Program-made: the position numbers and the translations under genes
Notes under the pieces: generated by a model
Databases searched by the model: none
Told to the model about the DNA's origin: nothing
The model's input: the letters and a program-made list of their open reading frames with translations, nothing else
Shown here: positions 1-6,220 of the stretch, piece by piece
How the letters are laid out: each line of letters starts with the position of its first letter
How positions within the stretch are numbered: position 1 is the stretch's first letter
Assembly: GCA_964395915.1 (NCBI GenBank)
Contig: CAYNDB010000057.1
Coordinates: 1-15,340 of the forward strand
Length of the DNA: 15,340 nt
Reading direction: 5' to 3'
Origin: CAYNDB01 sp964395915
GTDB taxonomy: Bacteria > Nitrospinota_A > UBA7883 > JAJRTC01

Positions 1-378
1 AATAGATGGGGCGCGTTTAAAATGTATCAGGCTGTCTGCGGCTTGTGGCTTTTCACGTTGACCTTTGCGGCTCTTGTGACGAGTGAGACCCTGTTCTGGG
101 CGATAGGCCCTCTGGCGGGCGTCGCCATGGGAGGCGTATGGGTGACCGGCCGAACAATGCTTGTCGAGCTTGCTCCGCCTGAAAGGATTGGCGAGTTTTT
201 CGGGTTTTATTATATGGCCGGCAAAGCGTCGTCTATCATGGGCCCTATGGTGTGGGGGATAATCGTGGCAATGTTCACGCCTCTTGGCGGGACGATCAAA
301 CACCGCATGGCCGTTTTCTCGCTGGTGGTTTTTATCGGCTTAGGCTGGTGGATGCTGAGGAAGGTGAAGGTGGATTAG
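1..378 (+). CDS. MFS transporter, UMF1/Atg22-like, C-terminal part
   Basis: Only the 3' end lies in the window. The reading frame is open from the first base, so the first ATG (base 22) is internal, and it stops at TAG 376-378. About 125 residues are visible, with four hydrophobic segments. The stretch containing GRTMLVELAPPERIGEFFGF followed by YYMAGKASS is the kind of cytoplasmic loop plus helix seen in the last third of UMF1/Atg22-type major facilitator proteins. It ends in a short basic tail (MLRKVKVD). It acts in the inner membrane. The substrate cannot be told from this fragment; some family members are annotated as amino-acid or sugar effluxers, but nothing here decides that. A cluster of palindromic repeats follows the stop codon directly. 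Confidence 0.75.
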   Translation, partial: NRWGAFKMYQAVCGLWLFTLTFAALVTSETLFWAIGPLAGVAMGGVWVTGRTMLVELAPPERIGEFFGFYYMAGKASSIMGPMVWGIIVAMFTPLGGTIKHRMAVFSLVVFIGLGWWMLRKVKVD

Positions 379-388
379 CCACTCCATT

Positions 389-473
389 GTCATCCCTTGA
401 CCACGCTGTCATCCTGTCGCTATACATTGTCATCCCGCACTTGATGCGGGATCCCGTCGCCCCAGTGTCATCG
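389..473. repeat. Series of TGTCATCC-headed repeat fragments
   Basis: The octamer TGTCATCC begins at 389, 407 and 428, with TGTCATCG at 466. Spacing is irregular (18, 21 and 38 bp), so this is not a CRISPR or simple tandem array. It looks like nested or truncated copies of dispersed intergenic elements of the type that begin GTCATCC and carry a palindrome. The copy at 428 carries a perfect palindrome (432-452: ATCCCGCA, 5-nt loop, TGCGGGAT). The copy at 466 carries a weaker one (ATCGC...GCGAT, 470-492). A further TGTCATCC head occurs at 2941. Confidence 0.6.
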
Positions 474-568
474 CGAGCGCCAGCGTGGCGATCCCGATGG
501 AAGAAGCATGGCTATGTTTACCATATTTCTCCCCACGAGATGCCGGACTAAATCCGGCATGACAATGT
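424..568. repeat. Composite palindromic element with inverted ends (MITE-like)
   Basis: The left end ACATTGTCATCCC (424-436) is repeated inverted at the right end, GGCATGACAATGT (556-568), with one mismatch in 13 and the outer ten bases perfect. Between them lie three palindromes: 432-452 (8-bp stem), 470-492 (5-bp outer stem) and 540-560 (ATGCCGGA, loop CTAAA, TCCGGCAT; perfect 8-bp stem). This could be a small non-autonomous element, or two or three dispersed repeats that landed together. It carries no protein gene. Confidence 0.5.
532..552 (+). repeat. 21-bp direct repeat, copy 1 (upstream of repeat protein)
   Basis: The 21 bases from 532 to 552 (starting CCCACGAGATGCCGG, ending ACTAAA) recur exactly at 2844-2864, on the same strand. 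In this copy the sequence continues into a perfect hairpin arm (TCCGGCAT); in the other copy the loop is replaced. The two copies bracket the gene at 690-2837. Confidence 0.8.
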
Positions 569-617
569 AGCCCGATTCCCCTTTTTTACCCCCTACAGAA
601 GACGGCGGCGCCCCATC

Positions 618-626
618 TGGTATAAA
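618..626 (+). promoter_or_regulatory. Extended -10 promoter candidate for the repeat-protein gene
   Basis: TGG-TATAAA matches an extended -10 element (TGnTATAAT) with one mismatch in the hexamer. It lies just downstream of the palindromic repeats and would give a leader of about 55-60 nt before the ATG at 690. No convincing -35 box is seen, which an extended -10 can tolerate. The leader (627-689) is AT-rich and has only a weak Shine-Dalgarno (GGAAA near 680). Confidence 0.4.
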
Positions 627-689
627 ATGACAGACTAATATTTCAGAAAATTAAAACGGGCGCAAAAACCTGAATAACGGAAACCACAA

Positions 690-2837
690 ATGCCTATTGT
701 TAAAGAAGGCAATGACCCTCTAATAGTCCGCGAAGCAAATTGCGCCGGAGAAACGTTCAAACCGGAAGATTGCAACTTCGCCGATCTCGCCTTTAATTGC
801 GCAGCAAATTTTGAAGGAGCCATTTTCGAAGGTCTAGCAAATTTCAATATTGCAGAATTTTGGAATAAAGTTGTGTTTAGCAAGGCAATTTTTAAAAATG
901 GCGCAAACTTCTCTGATTCGATTTTTCGAACACATGGGGAAGAGATATCTTTCGCTAACGCTTCTTTTGAACAATCAGATTCCGATATTGACTTTAGTGG
1001 CGCATATTTTGGGCTACCATATGATCAATATTTCGACGATTGGAAAATAGCTTTTCGAATTACAGGCGGAGGAGATTTAATACAGCTATCGAAAAGTAAT
1101 TCTTTCGATAGGAAAGAACAAATTAGGAATTTTGAACTCACGGATGGCAGGTTATCGGATAAAGCCCTTAAAGAACTGGACTTGGAAAAATATCAAAACG
1201 AAATAAGAGAAGCTTTCACGCAGTTTAAACAAAACCCGGGAAGAATTCGTTTTTCTAACACAACTTTTGAAAATGATGGTTCTGTTTATTTTAAAAACGC
1301 GCAGTTTCACAACAGGGGCAGCATACTATTTGATAGAAAAACTACTTTCAAAAACACGGCTCATGTAGATTTCGACGGTTCTATTTTTAACAACGGCGGG
1401 GAAATTCGTTTCAGCAAAGCAGTGTTTTATAATCAAGGCACCGTTAGCTTTTCCGACATATCGTTTGCATGTAATGGCTCAATTCGTTTTGATCAAGTTA
1501 AATTTAGAAACAAAGATACCGTAGATTTTGACGGAACATCTTTTAACAACCGCACCTCAATTTCTTTTCAAATGACCTCGTTTGCAAACGGTGGCCATAC
1601 AACTTTTCGATCAGTGTCATACAATAAAAAATCTGATATAGGTTTCTCCAATGCAATGTTTATTAATGGTGGGGATGTAACTTTTGAAAAAGCAGATTTT
1701 CATGCTTTACAAAAGCAGGTTTTTCGAAAAGTAATATGGGCAAATAATGGTAAGCTTGATTTCCTTCCCATCGACCTACAGGAGAAGCTGGACTTAAAAT
1801 TTTACGAATGCCTTTTCCTATCTCGGAAAGGGACTGATTTCTCTGGTGTCCGTTTCCCGGAAAAGGGAAGCGTGATGTTTCATCGGTGCCATTTCGATTC
1901 AATAGATGAAGTCGGTTTCTCCAGCGCTAATTTCCATCAAGCGGTGTTCGAGGGTGGCCCGATCGGGTGGTTGGAGGAATATGGCAAAGGAAACATAAGC
2001 ATATGTAACATTCTGAAAAGTAGGGGGATCACCCCAACTGAATGGATGAAAGATATTTCCATTCCTATTCACACGTCTGTTTTCGCCGATGGTTTCACCG
2101 TAAATTTTCAAAACCTTACAACCGAATCGGCGAAAAATCTGAATTTCCGTATGGTGAACCTTTCAGGCTCCATATTCGACGGGGTAACACTGAAGCATAT
2201 CGAGCTTAACGCGCCGAGCTGGGAAATTCAGGACGGACGATATATTCTCCACGCGGAAAAAGAGCTTTGGAAAAAGACAACAGGGTTTGGCAAATTAAAA
2301 CCCGGAATTGATGAGAAAAGTTTCCACGAAGAACTTCGCAACGTGGCGAACCAGTGCACCCAGCTAAAAAGTAACCTTGAGGGATATCGGGACTTCCGTA
2401 CGGCGGGAGATTTCCATTTTGGCGAGCAGGAGATATTGCGGAAAGGGTACCCTTGGCTAGAAAATGAGATATCGATTATGGAACGTATCTTAAGAGCCTT
2501 TTTCCATCTAAGCTCTGGATATGGTGAAAGGCCACTGTGGGCTGCGGGGGCGACATTTTCACTACTAATTGGCTTTACCGTCATCAGTTTGTTAGCTCAA
2601 GATTATATGGGGGTTCACCTAAAGGAAATATGGGGGGGAAATGAAGCCCATACGGAGATTGCCCATTTCTGGAAAACTATGGGGCATATCCTATCCCCGT
2701 TTTGGAAGTCAGCGAGTATAAAGGATATTGGAAGCTCTAACTGGGGGTATTACATATATCTTTTCTTCGCCAAGGTCACTATATACGCTCAGTCGACAAT
2801 GCTTATCCTCGCCATCCGGCGCAGGTTCAAGCGGTGA
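690..2837 (+). CDS. Pentapeptide-like repeat protein with C-terminal membrane module
   Basis: 715 residues, function unknown. Residues 30-107 and 186-420 are built from F-x4-F units, the signature of pentapeptide-type beta-helix proteins, here with unusual spacing. Phenylalanines fall at 30, 35, 41, 46, 52, 57, 63, 68, 74 and 79 (11-residue period), then 88, 93, 102 and 107 (14-residue period). After an acidic and charged interruption (108-185) a 13-residue period runs from 188 to 415. Residues 560-600 resemble the linker that precedes membrane domains in such proteins (R-x-F-R-x-A-G-D-F). SGYGERP (609-615) follows, then a transmembrane segment at about 616-636 and another at 686-709, ending in the basic tail AIRRRFKR. 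The SGYGERP-plus-two-helix tail is known from membrane-anchored pentapeptide repeat proteins related to ion-channel-like domains; no selectivity-filter sequence is visible. No signal peptide is seen, so the helix is probably cytoplasmic. The 5' half is strikingly AT-rich (bases 841-900 hold 15 G+C of 60), unlike the preceding transporter (38 of 60 at 121-180), suggesting transfer. Confidence 0.8.
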   Translation: MPIVKEGNDPLIVREANCAGETFKPEDCNFADLAFNCAANFEGAIFEGLANFNIAEFWNKVVFSKAIFKNGANFSDSIFRTHGEEISFANASFEQSDSDIDFSGAYFGLPYDQYFDDWKIAFRITGGGDLIQLSKSNSFDRKEQIRNFELTDGRLSDKALKELDLEKYQNEIREAFTQFKQNPGRIRFSNTTFENDGSVYFKNAQFHNRGSILFDRKTTFKNTAHVDFDGSIFNNGGEIRFSKAVFYNQGTVSFSDISFACNGSIRFDQVKFRNKDTVDFDGTSFNNRTSISFQMTSFANGGHTTFRSVSYNKKSDIGFSNAMFINGGDVTFEKADFHALQKQVFRKVIWANNGKLDFLPIDLQEKLDLKFYECLFLSRKGTDFSGVRFPEKGSVMFHRCHFDSIDEVGFSSANFHQAVFEGGPIGWLEEYGKGNISICNILKSRGITPTEWMKDISIPIHTSVFADGFTVNFQNLTTESAKNLNFRMVNLSGSIFDGVTLKHIELNAPSWEIQDGRYILHAEKELWKKTTGFGKLKPGIDEKSFHEELRNVANQCTQLKSNLEGYRDFRTAGDFHFGEQEILRKGYPWLENEISIMERILRAFFHLSSGYGERPLWAAGATFSLLIGFTVISLLAQDYMGVHLKEIWGGNEAHTEIAHFWKTMGHILSPFWKSASIKDIGSSNWGYYIYLFFAKVTIYAQSTMLILAIRRRFKR
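1245..1949 (+). repeat. 18 tandem 13-residue coding repeats, F-x4-F-x7
   Basis: Residues 186-420 of the repeat protein have Phe at 188, 201, 214, 228 and then every 13 residues to 410 (241, 254, 267, 280, 293, 306, 319, 332, 345, 358, 371, 384, 397). A second aromatic or hydrophobic residue lies five positions later each time; it is Phe except Tyr311, Trp350 and Leu363. The unit is roughly [IV]-x-F-x-x-x-x-F-x-N-x-G-x. The only slip is one extra residue between 214 and 228. The DNA itself is divergent between units, so the array is old or under protein-level selection rather than a recent tandem duplication. Confidence 0.85.
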
Positions 2838-2843
2838 CAGCAA

Positions 2844-2864
2844 CCCACGAGATGCCGGACTAAA
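2844..2864 (+). repeat. 21-bp direct repeat, copy 2 (downstream of repeat protein)
   Basis: This is an exact second copy of the 21 bases at 532-552, starting 7 bp after the repeat-protein stop codon. Here the hairpin is altered: ATGCCG (2852-2857) pairs with CGGCAT (2885-2890) across a 27-nt insert that itself holds CCCTGAAGGG. The copy is followed by ATGACA, as in copy 1. Confidence 0.75.
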
Positions 2865-2892
2865 CCTACCCTGAAGGGCACGCGCGGCATGA

Positions 2893-2929
2893 CACTTGCG
2901 CCTCCCCCTGGAGGGGGGAGGCGCAAGTG
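2893..2929. repeat. Perfect 16-bp GC-rich hairpin between convergent genes
   Basis: CACTTGCGCCTCCCCC (2893-2908) and its exact complement GGGGGAGGCGCAAGTG (2914-2929) flank a 5-nt loop, TGGAG. It sits between the convergent repeat-protein gene and glycosyltransferase gene and could stop transcription from either side. It lacks a T-run on either strand, so it is not a canonical intrinsic terminator. It also resembles dispersed intergenic palindromes, so a repeat element is the more cautious call. Confidence 0.7.
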
Positions 2930-2940
2930 GGGGTGATAGT

Positions 2941-2973
2941 TGTCATCCTGAGCGCAGTCTAAGAGTGACTATC
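2941..2973. repeat. TGTCATCCTGAGCG-type dispersed repeat fragment
   Basis: TGTCATCCTGAGCGCAGTC (2941-2959) matches the head of a family of short intergenic repeats seen in many bacterial genomes and shares its first eight bases with the copies at 389-435. It runs up to the TGA stop of the minus-strand glycosyltransferase (2974-2976). The element therefore forms the immediate 3' flank of that gene and may have supplied its end. Confidence 0.45.
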
Positions 2974-3678
2974 TCACCTGAAAAAGTTGTATTTCACGAT
3001 GCAGTAAAGCGCGCGGAAGGCGTCTTTGAGCCCTATCTTTTTACCCTCGTTATACGTTCTGCCGTAGTAGGAGATGCCAATCTCGTATATGACCACATCA
3101 AGTTTTGAAATTTTGGCGGTTATCTCCGGCTCAAACCCGAAACGGTCCTCCTCGATATCTATCTGGCGCAAAACATCGATTTTGAAAACCTTGTAGCAAG
3201 TCTCCATATCCGTAAGGTTTAAGTTTGTGGCCATGTTTGAAAAAAGCGTAAGGCCCTGGTTGGCCAGCTGGTGCCAGAAAAAGAGCACACGATGCGGACG
3301 CCCGCCCATGAACCTGCTTCCATACACAACGTCCGCCCTGCCGGTCAATATCGGCTCCAAAAGGAAATCATATTGCCCGGGGTCATATTCCATGTCGGCG
3401 TCCTGTATGATAACGATATCGCCCGTCGCCATTGCAAACCCGGTTCTAAGGGCGGCTCCTTTCCCCTTGTTCACATTATGGCGCGATGTTTTAATCACAG
3501 AGGTGTTTTTTTCAGCTATTTTGGCCAGTATTTCAAACGTCTTATCGGTGGAGTGATCGTCTACTATTATCATCTCCAGTTCGAGTGTTTTCCATATCGG
3601 CTGGCCCATAACGGTGTCCACTATTTCTTCTAACGTGGCTTCTTCGTTATAAACGGGTATTACGACACTTATTTTCAT
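2974..3678 (-). CDS. Family 2 glycosyltransferase (dolichyl-phosphate mannose synthase-like)
   Basis: 234 residues with a GT-A fold layout. MKISVVIPVYNEE at the N-terminus, VDDHSTDKT (Asp40-Asp41) for nucleotide binding, NKGKGAALRTGFAMATGD, and the metal-binding DAD motif at 93-95 (QDADMEYDP) are all present. The downstream part (VYGSRF, TDMETCYKVF, EDRFGFEPEITAKISK, YYGRTYNEGKKIG) is typical of DPM1-like enzymes that move a sugar from a nucleotide donor to a polyprenyl phosphate or related acceptor. The protein stops soon after the catalytic domain, with no C-terminal membrane helices, so it is a soluble or peripheral inner-membrane enzyme. The exact sugar and acceptor cannot be read. The start ATG (3676-3678) has ACAGGG just upstream as a modest ribosome site. 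The gene is divergent from lptG and convergent with the repeat-protein gene, so it is probably transcribed alone. Its job in envelope glycan synthesis is inferred. Confidence 0.88.
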   Translation of the reverse strand: MKISVVIPVYNEEATLEEIVDTVMGQPIWKTLELEMIIVDDHSTDKTFEILAKIAEKNTSVIKTSRHNVNKGKGAALRTGFAMATGDIVIIQDADMEYDPGQYDFLLEPILTGRADVVYGSRFMGGRPHRVLFFWHQLANQGLTLFSNMATNLNLTDMETCYKVFKIDVLRQIDIEEDRFGFEPEITAKISKLDVVIYEIGISYYGRTYNEGKKIGLKDAFRALYCIVKYNFFR

Positions 3679-3787
3679 ATTGCCCTGTATTTTGCAAATT
3701 ATAAGAGTTTATCTTTTATAGCGTTGTTCTTCAAGGGTGGGTATGGGGTAATATTGAAGATGAAAAAGACACCTGCGAAAGATTTGT
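3679..3787. promoter_or_regulatory. Divergent promoter region, glycosyltransferase / lptG
   Basis: This 109-bp AT-rich spacer separates two divergent genes and must hold a promoter for each. On the minus strand TATAAT (3698-3703) is a perfect -10 hexamer for the glycosyltransferase, with a short leader of about 12 nt and no good -35. On the plus strand TTGTTC (3724-3729) and TAATAT (3749-3754) are weak boxes 19 bp apart ahead of lptG. No operator-like palindrome was seen. Confidence 0.35.
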
Positions 3788-4876
3788 ATGAAAACTATAG
3801 ATAAATACATACTGACGGAGTTCCTGAGAATTTTTATTTTCTCCATGGTCATCCTGATTGTGTTTTACGAAATGGTGCTTTTTTTCGACAATGTAGGGTA
3901 TTTCATAAAACATAAAGCCACTTTCGACGAGATATCCCGGTTCCAGCTTTTCAAGGCGCCCACGGCTGTTTTCCATGTGACGCCTATATGCGTTTTAATG
4001 TCCGCCCTTCTTGTCATCGTAAGCATGTCGCGATACAGCGAAATCGTGGTTATTCAATCGAGCGGAATTAGTCTTTTGAGAATAGCCGCCCCCCTGCTAG
4101 TGGCCGGAGCCGCGATAAGCTTCATATCGTTTTTAAATAGCGATTACCTTGTATACATAGCCGAATCGGAGGCGAAAAGGGTTTATTACGACGAAATCAA
4201 GGAACAGCCGCGCAAAAGTCTTTTTAGCAAAGACCGTTTCTGGTACAAAGGCGACGATGGCTCCATATGGAACATCGGTCATATCGATATAAAAAATGAA
4301 AAGCTACGCGATCTGTCTATATTTTACTTCGACAAAGACAGAGCAAGAATTACAAAAAGAGTTTCCGCGGACTCAGGCGCCCTTGTAAACGGCAAGTGGG
4401 TGTTAACTAATTATGTTGAGCGGGTTTTTGATGAAAATGGCAACTTTGAGGAAAGCCGTTTGAAAACACGTTCATTTCCTGAAGATATTATCCCCAGCGA
4501 GGACTTGCAAAAAGTGAAGCTCCACCCGGAAGAGATGAACCTGGTGCAAATGCGCGGGTATATAAAAAATCTGCGCGCCAAAGGCTATGACGCCACACGC
4601 TATACGGTGGATATGTACGCCAAAGTGGGGTTTCCGCTGATAAGCTTTGTCATGCCGCTTATAGCCATCCCTATGGGGCTGCGCTCCAGCAGGGCTGGCG
4701 GAGCTATGATCGGAGTGGGTGTGGCGATTGTAATAGCCTCACTTTTCTGGTTTATGCAATCGATGGGTGTCGCGCTTGGACATGCCGGTGTGCTGCCTCC
4801 TTTGCTCGCGGCGTATGGAGTGCATGTGCTGTTCGGGTCGCTGGGATTATACATGTTGATCTCCAACCGCCAATAG
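3788..4876 (+). CDS. lptG: LPS export ABC transporter permease (LptF/LptG family, LptG-like)
   Basis: 362 residues, the usual length for LptG. The N-terminus MKTIDKYILTEFLR and a membrane segment at about 13-33 are characteristic. Further segments lie at about 58-80 and 96-117. A periplasmic beta-rich domain (about 120-275) follows, then three C-terminal segments (about 280-297, 305-325 and 335-358). FPLISFVMPLIAIPMGLRSS (282-301) is a strong family signature. LptF and LptG form the inner-membrane channel that, with the LptB ATPase, extracts lipopolysaccharide and passes it to LptC and the periplasmic bridge. The choice of LptG over LptF rests on the N-terminus and length and is less certain than the family. 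No partner permease is visible; the scaffold gap begins 14 bp after the stop. The ATG at 3788 lacks a clear Shine-Dalgarno, and a 14-codon reading frame (3760-3804) overlaps it. Confidence 0.88.
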   Translation: MKTIDKYILTEFLRIFIFSMVILIVFYEMVLFFDNVGYFIKHKATFDEISRFQLFKAPTAVFHVTPICVLMSALLVIVSMSRYSEIVVIQSSGISLLRIAAPLLVAGAAISFISFLNSDYLVYIAESEAKRVYYDEIKEQPRKSLFSKDRFWYKGDDGSIWNIGHIDIKNEKLRDLSIFYFDKDRARITKRVSADSGALVNGKWVLTNYVERVFDENGNFEESRLKTRSFPEDIIPSEDLQKVKLHPEEMNLVQMRGYIKNLRAKGYDATRYTVDMYAKVGFPLISFVMPLIAIPMGLRSSRAGGAMIGVGVAIVIASLFWFMQSMGVALGHAGVLPPLLAAYGVHVLFGSLGLYMLISNRQ

Positions 4877-4890
4877 AAAAAGCAGGGTCG

Positions 4891-4990
4891 NNNNNNNNNN
4901 NNNNNNNNNNNNNNNNNNNNNNNNNNNNNNNNNNNNNNNNNNNNNNNNNNNNNNNNNNNNNNNNNNNNNNNNNNNNNNNNNNNNNNNNNN
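4891..4990. other. Scaffold gap of 100 N
   Basis: Exactly 100 undetermined bases, a common placeholder length, so the real distance is unknown. The lptG-like gene ends 14 bp before it. The minus-strand ATP-grasp gene ends just after it, with consecutive TAA codons at 4994-4996 and 4991-4993. Any gene or terminator inside is invisible. Confidence 0.98.
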
Positions 4991-4993
4991 TTA

Positions 4994-6145
4994 TTATATA
5001 GACGGGGCCACAGCCGGAGCCAGGCTTGAGTAAACAAGAGCCGCCTCATGACGTAACTTTACGAGCGCTTCACCATAGCTTGTATCGCTTGCATGGACTG
5101 TCAGCACAGGCTCGCCCGCAAGGATGATTTCTCCGTCATATGGAACGTCACGAGCGCCGTTTTTATACCATTTCTCCCAGCCGGTAAAAACTACGTCCTC
5201 TTTGGCGAACACCCTGGCATGGGCAAAATATTGTCCTTGAGGGCCGGGATCGACAATAAGGTTTGAATGCTTTCCTTTTACGCTATCAAGGTGCATGCCA
5301 AGAAGATCGTTCCACGTCCCCATGGAGATAGCTTCCAGCCCGGCTGTCGGGCGCGGGTTCACCTCTACAAGCGTCACTTCTCCATTGTAAATAAAATCGA
5401 ACCCCCACAAGCCTTTGAGGTCAAGCTCAAGCGTAAGTGAATCAGCGATTGCGGTCACCTGAGCTGTGGATTCTTTTGCAAAAGGGTGCGGGAAAATGTT
5501 GCCTACGTAGCGGAAACCGTCCCCGCCAAATGTTTCATCCCCGATAATTTGAGTCATTATTCCCAACACAGAGGCGTCGGAACCATTGGAGACTACTATA
5601 GCCGACGAGGCCAGCCCGTCCACATGCGCCTGGTAATAGACACCTCCCTCATCAGGTTCGTAATCTTTATCGACAAATTGGACGCCAACCCCACCCATCC
5701 CGGAAAAGGTTTTCGCAAGCCACTTGCCGTTTTCCATCGATTCGTTTTTTTCATATCGTATGGCCGGATATTTGAAATTCCAGGAGCGGGCGGCTCGACC
5801 GAGAGTCTCCGGATCACGCGATTTTCTGACACTCTCAACCGAACATCCATACACTCGCCCTACGTCGCCCAGCTTGTTAAGGGCAAAGATATCGTTTTCA
5901 AAACCGGGCCCGTACACAATACCGGAATTTTCAAAACTGTATGCAAGGCTGATAAGAGCGTTCAGGTCAAACGAACTGTCGCCATCTCTTTTTGAGGATT
6001 TGTTGGGGCATAACTTTTTTGTGTCGCGGTCGCCAAAATAGTCCACAGTGGCAACCTCGTGGCCATGACGGACAGCGTTTTCCGCAAGGAAGCGGATGTT
6101 TGATCCGATTAACAGGATAGGCGGTTCGCCTTCAAATTCTTCCAT
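4994..6145 (-). CDS. ATP-grasp superfamily protein (carboxylate-amine ligase-like)
   Basis: 383 residues. The N-terminal PILLIGSNIRFLAENAVRHG resembles the Rossmann-like first domain of many ATP-grasp ligases. The glycine-rich ATP loop is KTFSGMGGVGV (145-155). The C-terminal metal and phosphate site is WGFDF (247-251) followed by VEVNPRP (260-266), giving the expected acidic and Asn-Pro-Arg residues. Such enzymes activate a carboxylate with ATP as an acyl-phosphate and join it to an amine or thiol; the substrates here are not readable. A C-terminal extension (about 305-360: ARVFAKED, DVPYDGEII, GEPVLTVHA) recalls ATP-grasp proteins found near tetrahydromethanopterin or methanofuran genes of methylotrophs, but no such gene is in view. 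The ATG at 6145 is preceded by TAGGA with about 8 nt spacing. The gene follows hemC by 75 bp in the same direction and may be partly co-transcribed with it. The 3' end is complete but abuts the gap. Confidence 0.75.
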   Translation of the reverse strand: MEEFEGEPPILLIGSNIRFLAENAVRHGHEVATVDYFGDRDTKKLCPNKSSKRDGDSSFDLNALISLAYSFENSGIVYGPGFENDIFALNKLGDVGRVYGCSVESVRKSRDPETLGRAARSWNFKYPAIRYEKNESMENGKWLAKTFSGMGGVGVQFVDKDYEPDEGGVYYQAHVDGLASSAIVVSNGSDASVLGIMTQIIGDETFGGDGFRYVGNIFPHPFAKESTAQVTAIADSLTLELDLKGLWGFDFIYNGEVTLVEVNPRPTAGLEAISMGTWNDLLGMHLDSVKGKHSNLIVDPGPQGQYFAHARVFAKEDVVFTGWEKWYKNGARDVPYDGEIILAGEPVLTVHASDTSYGEALVKLRHEAALVYSSLAPAVAPSI

Positions 6146-6181
6146 AAGATTTTTCCTAAGTTACTACAACCTTATTTTTCG

Positions 6182-6190
6182 AGTATACCA
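6182..6190 (-). promoter_or_regulatory. Extended -10 promoter candidate for the ATP-grasp gene
   Basis: On the minus strand TGG-TATACT matches an extended -10 (TGnTATAAT) with one mismatch in the hexamer. It would start a leader of about 30 nt before the ATG at 6145. It lies in the 75-bp space after hemC, the second-longest gap in the minus-strand block. No well-placed -35 was found and no hairpin terminator for hemC is obvious, so read-through from the hem genes remains possible. Confidence 0.4.
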
Positions 6191-6220
6191 CCCCCGGCAA
6201 GAATATTCAGAATATCAAAT

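Noticed and set aside
389..473. Possible CRISPR-like array
   Set aside because: The shared unit is only 8 bp, spacing is irregular and there are no uniform spacers; dispersed palindromic elements explain it better.
252..551. Plus-strand 99-residue reading frame overlapping the MFS end and the repeats
   Set aside because: It is out of frame with a recognisable transporter and continues through palindromic repeats; it has no protein-like features.
2896..3108. Plus-strand 70-residue reading frame beginning MRLPLEGGG
   Set aside because: It starts in the GC hairpin, runs through a dispersed repeat and then antisense to the glycosyltransferase gene. Its sequence is what the repeats encode by chance.
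4600..5049. Minus-strand reading frame spanning the N run
   Set aside because: It is joined only through undetermined bases and lies antisense to lptG on one side and out of frame with the ATP-grasp gene on the other.
5486..5995. Plus-strand 169-residue reading frame
   Set aside because: It is antisense to the ATP-grasp gene, which has clear catalytic motifs and a ribosome site; no supporting motif is seen.
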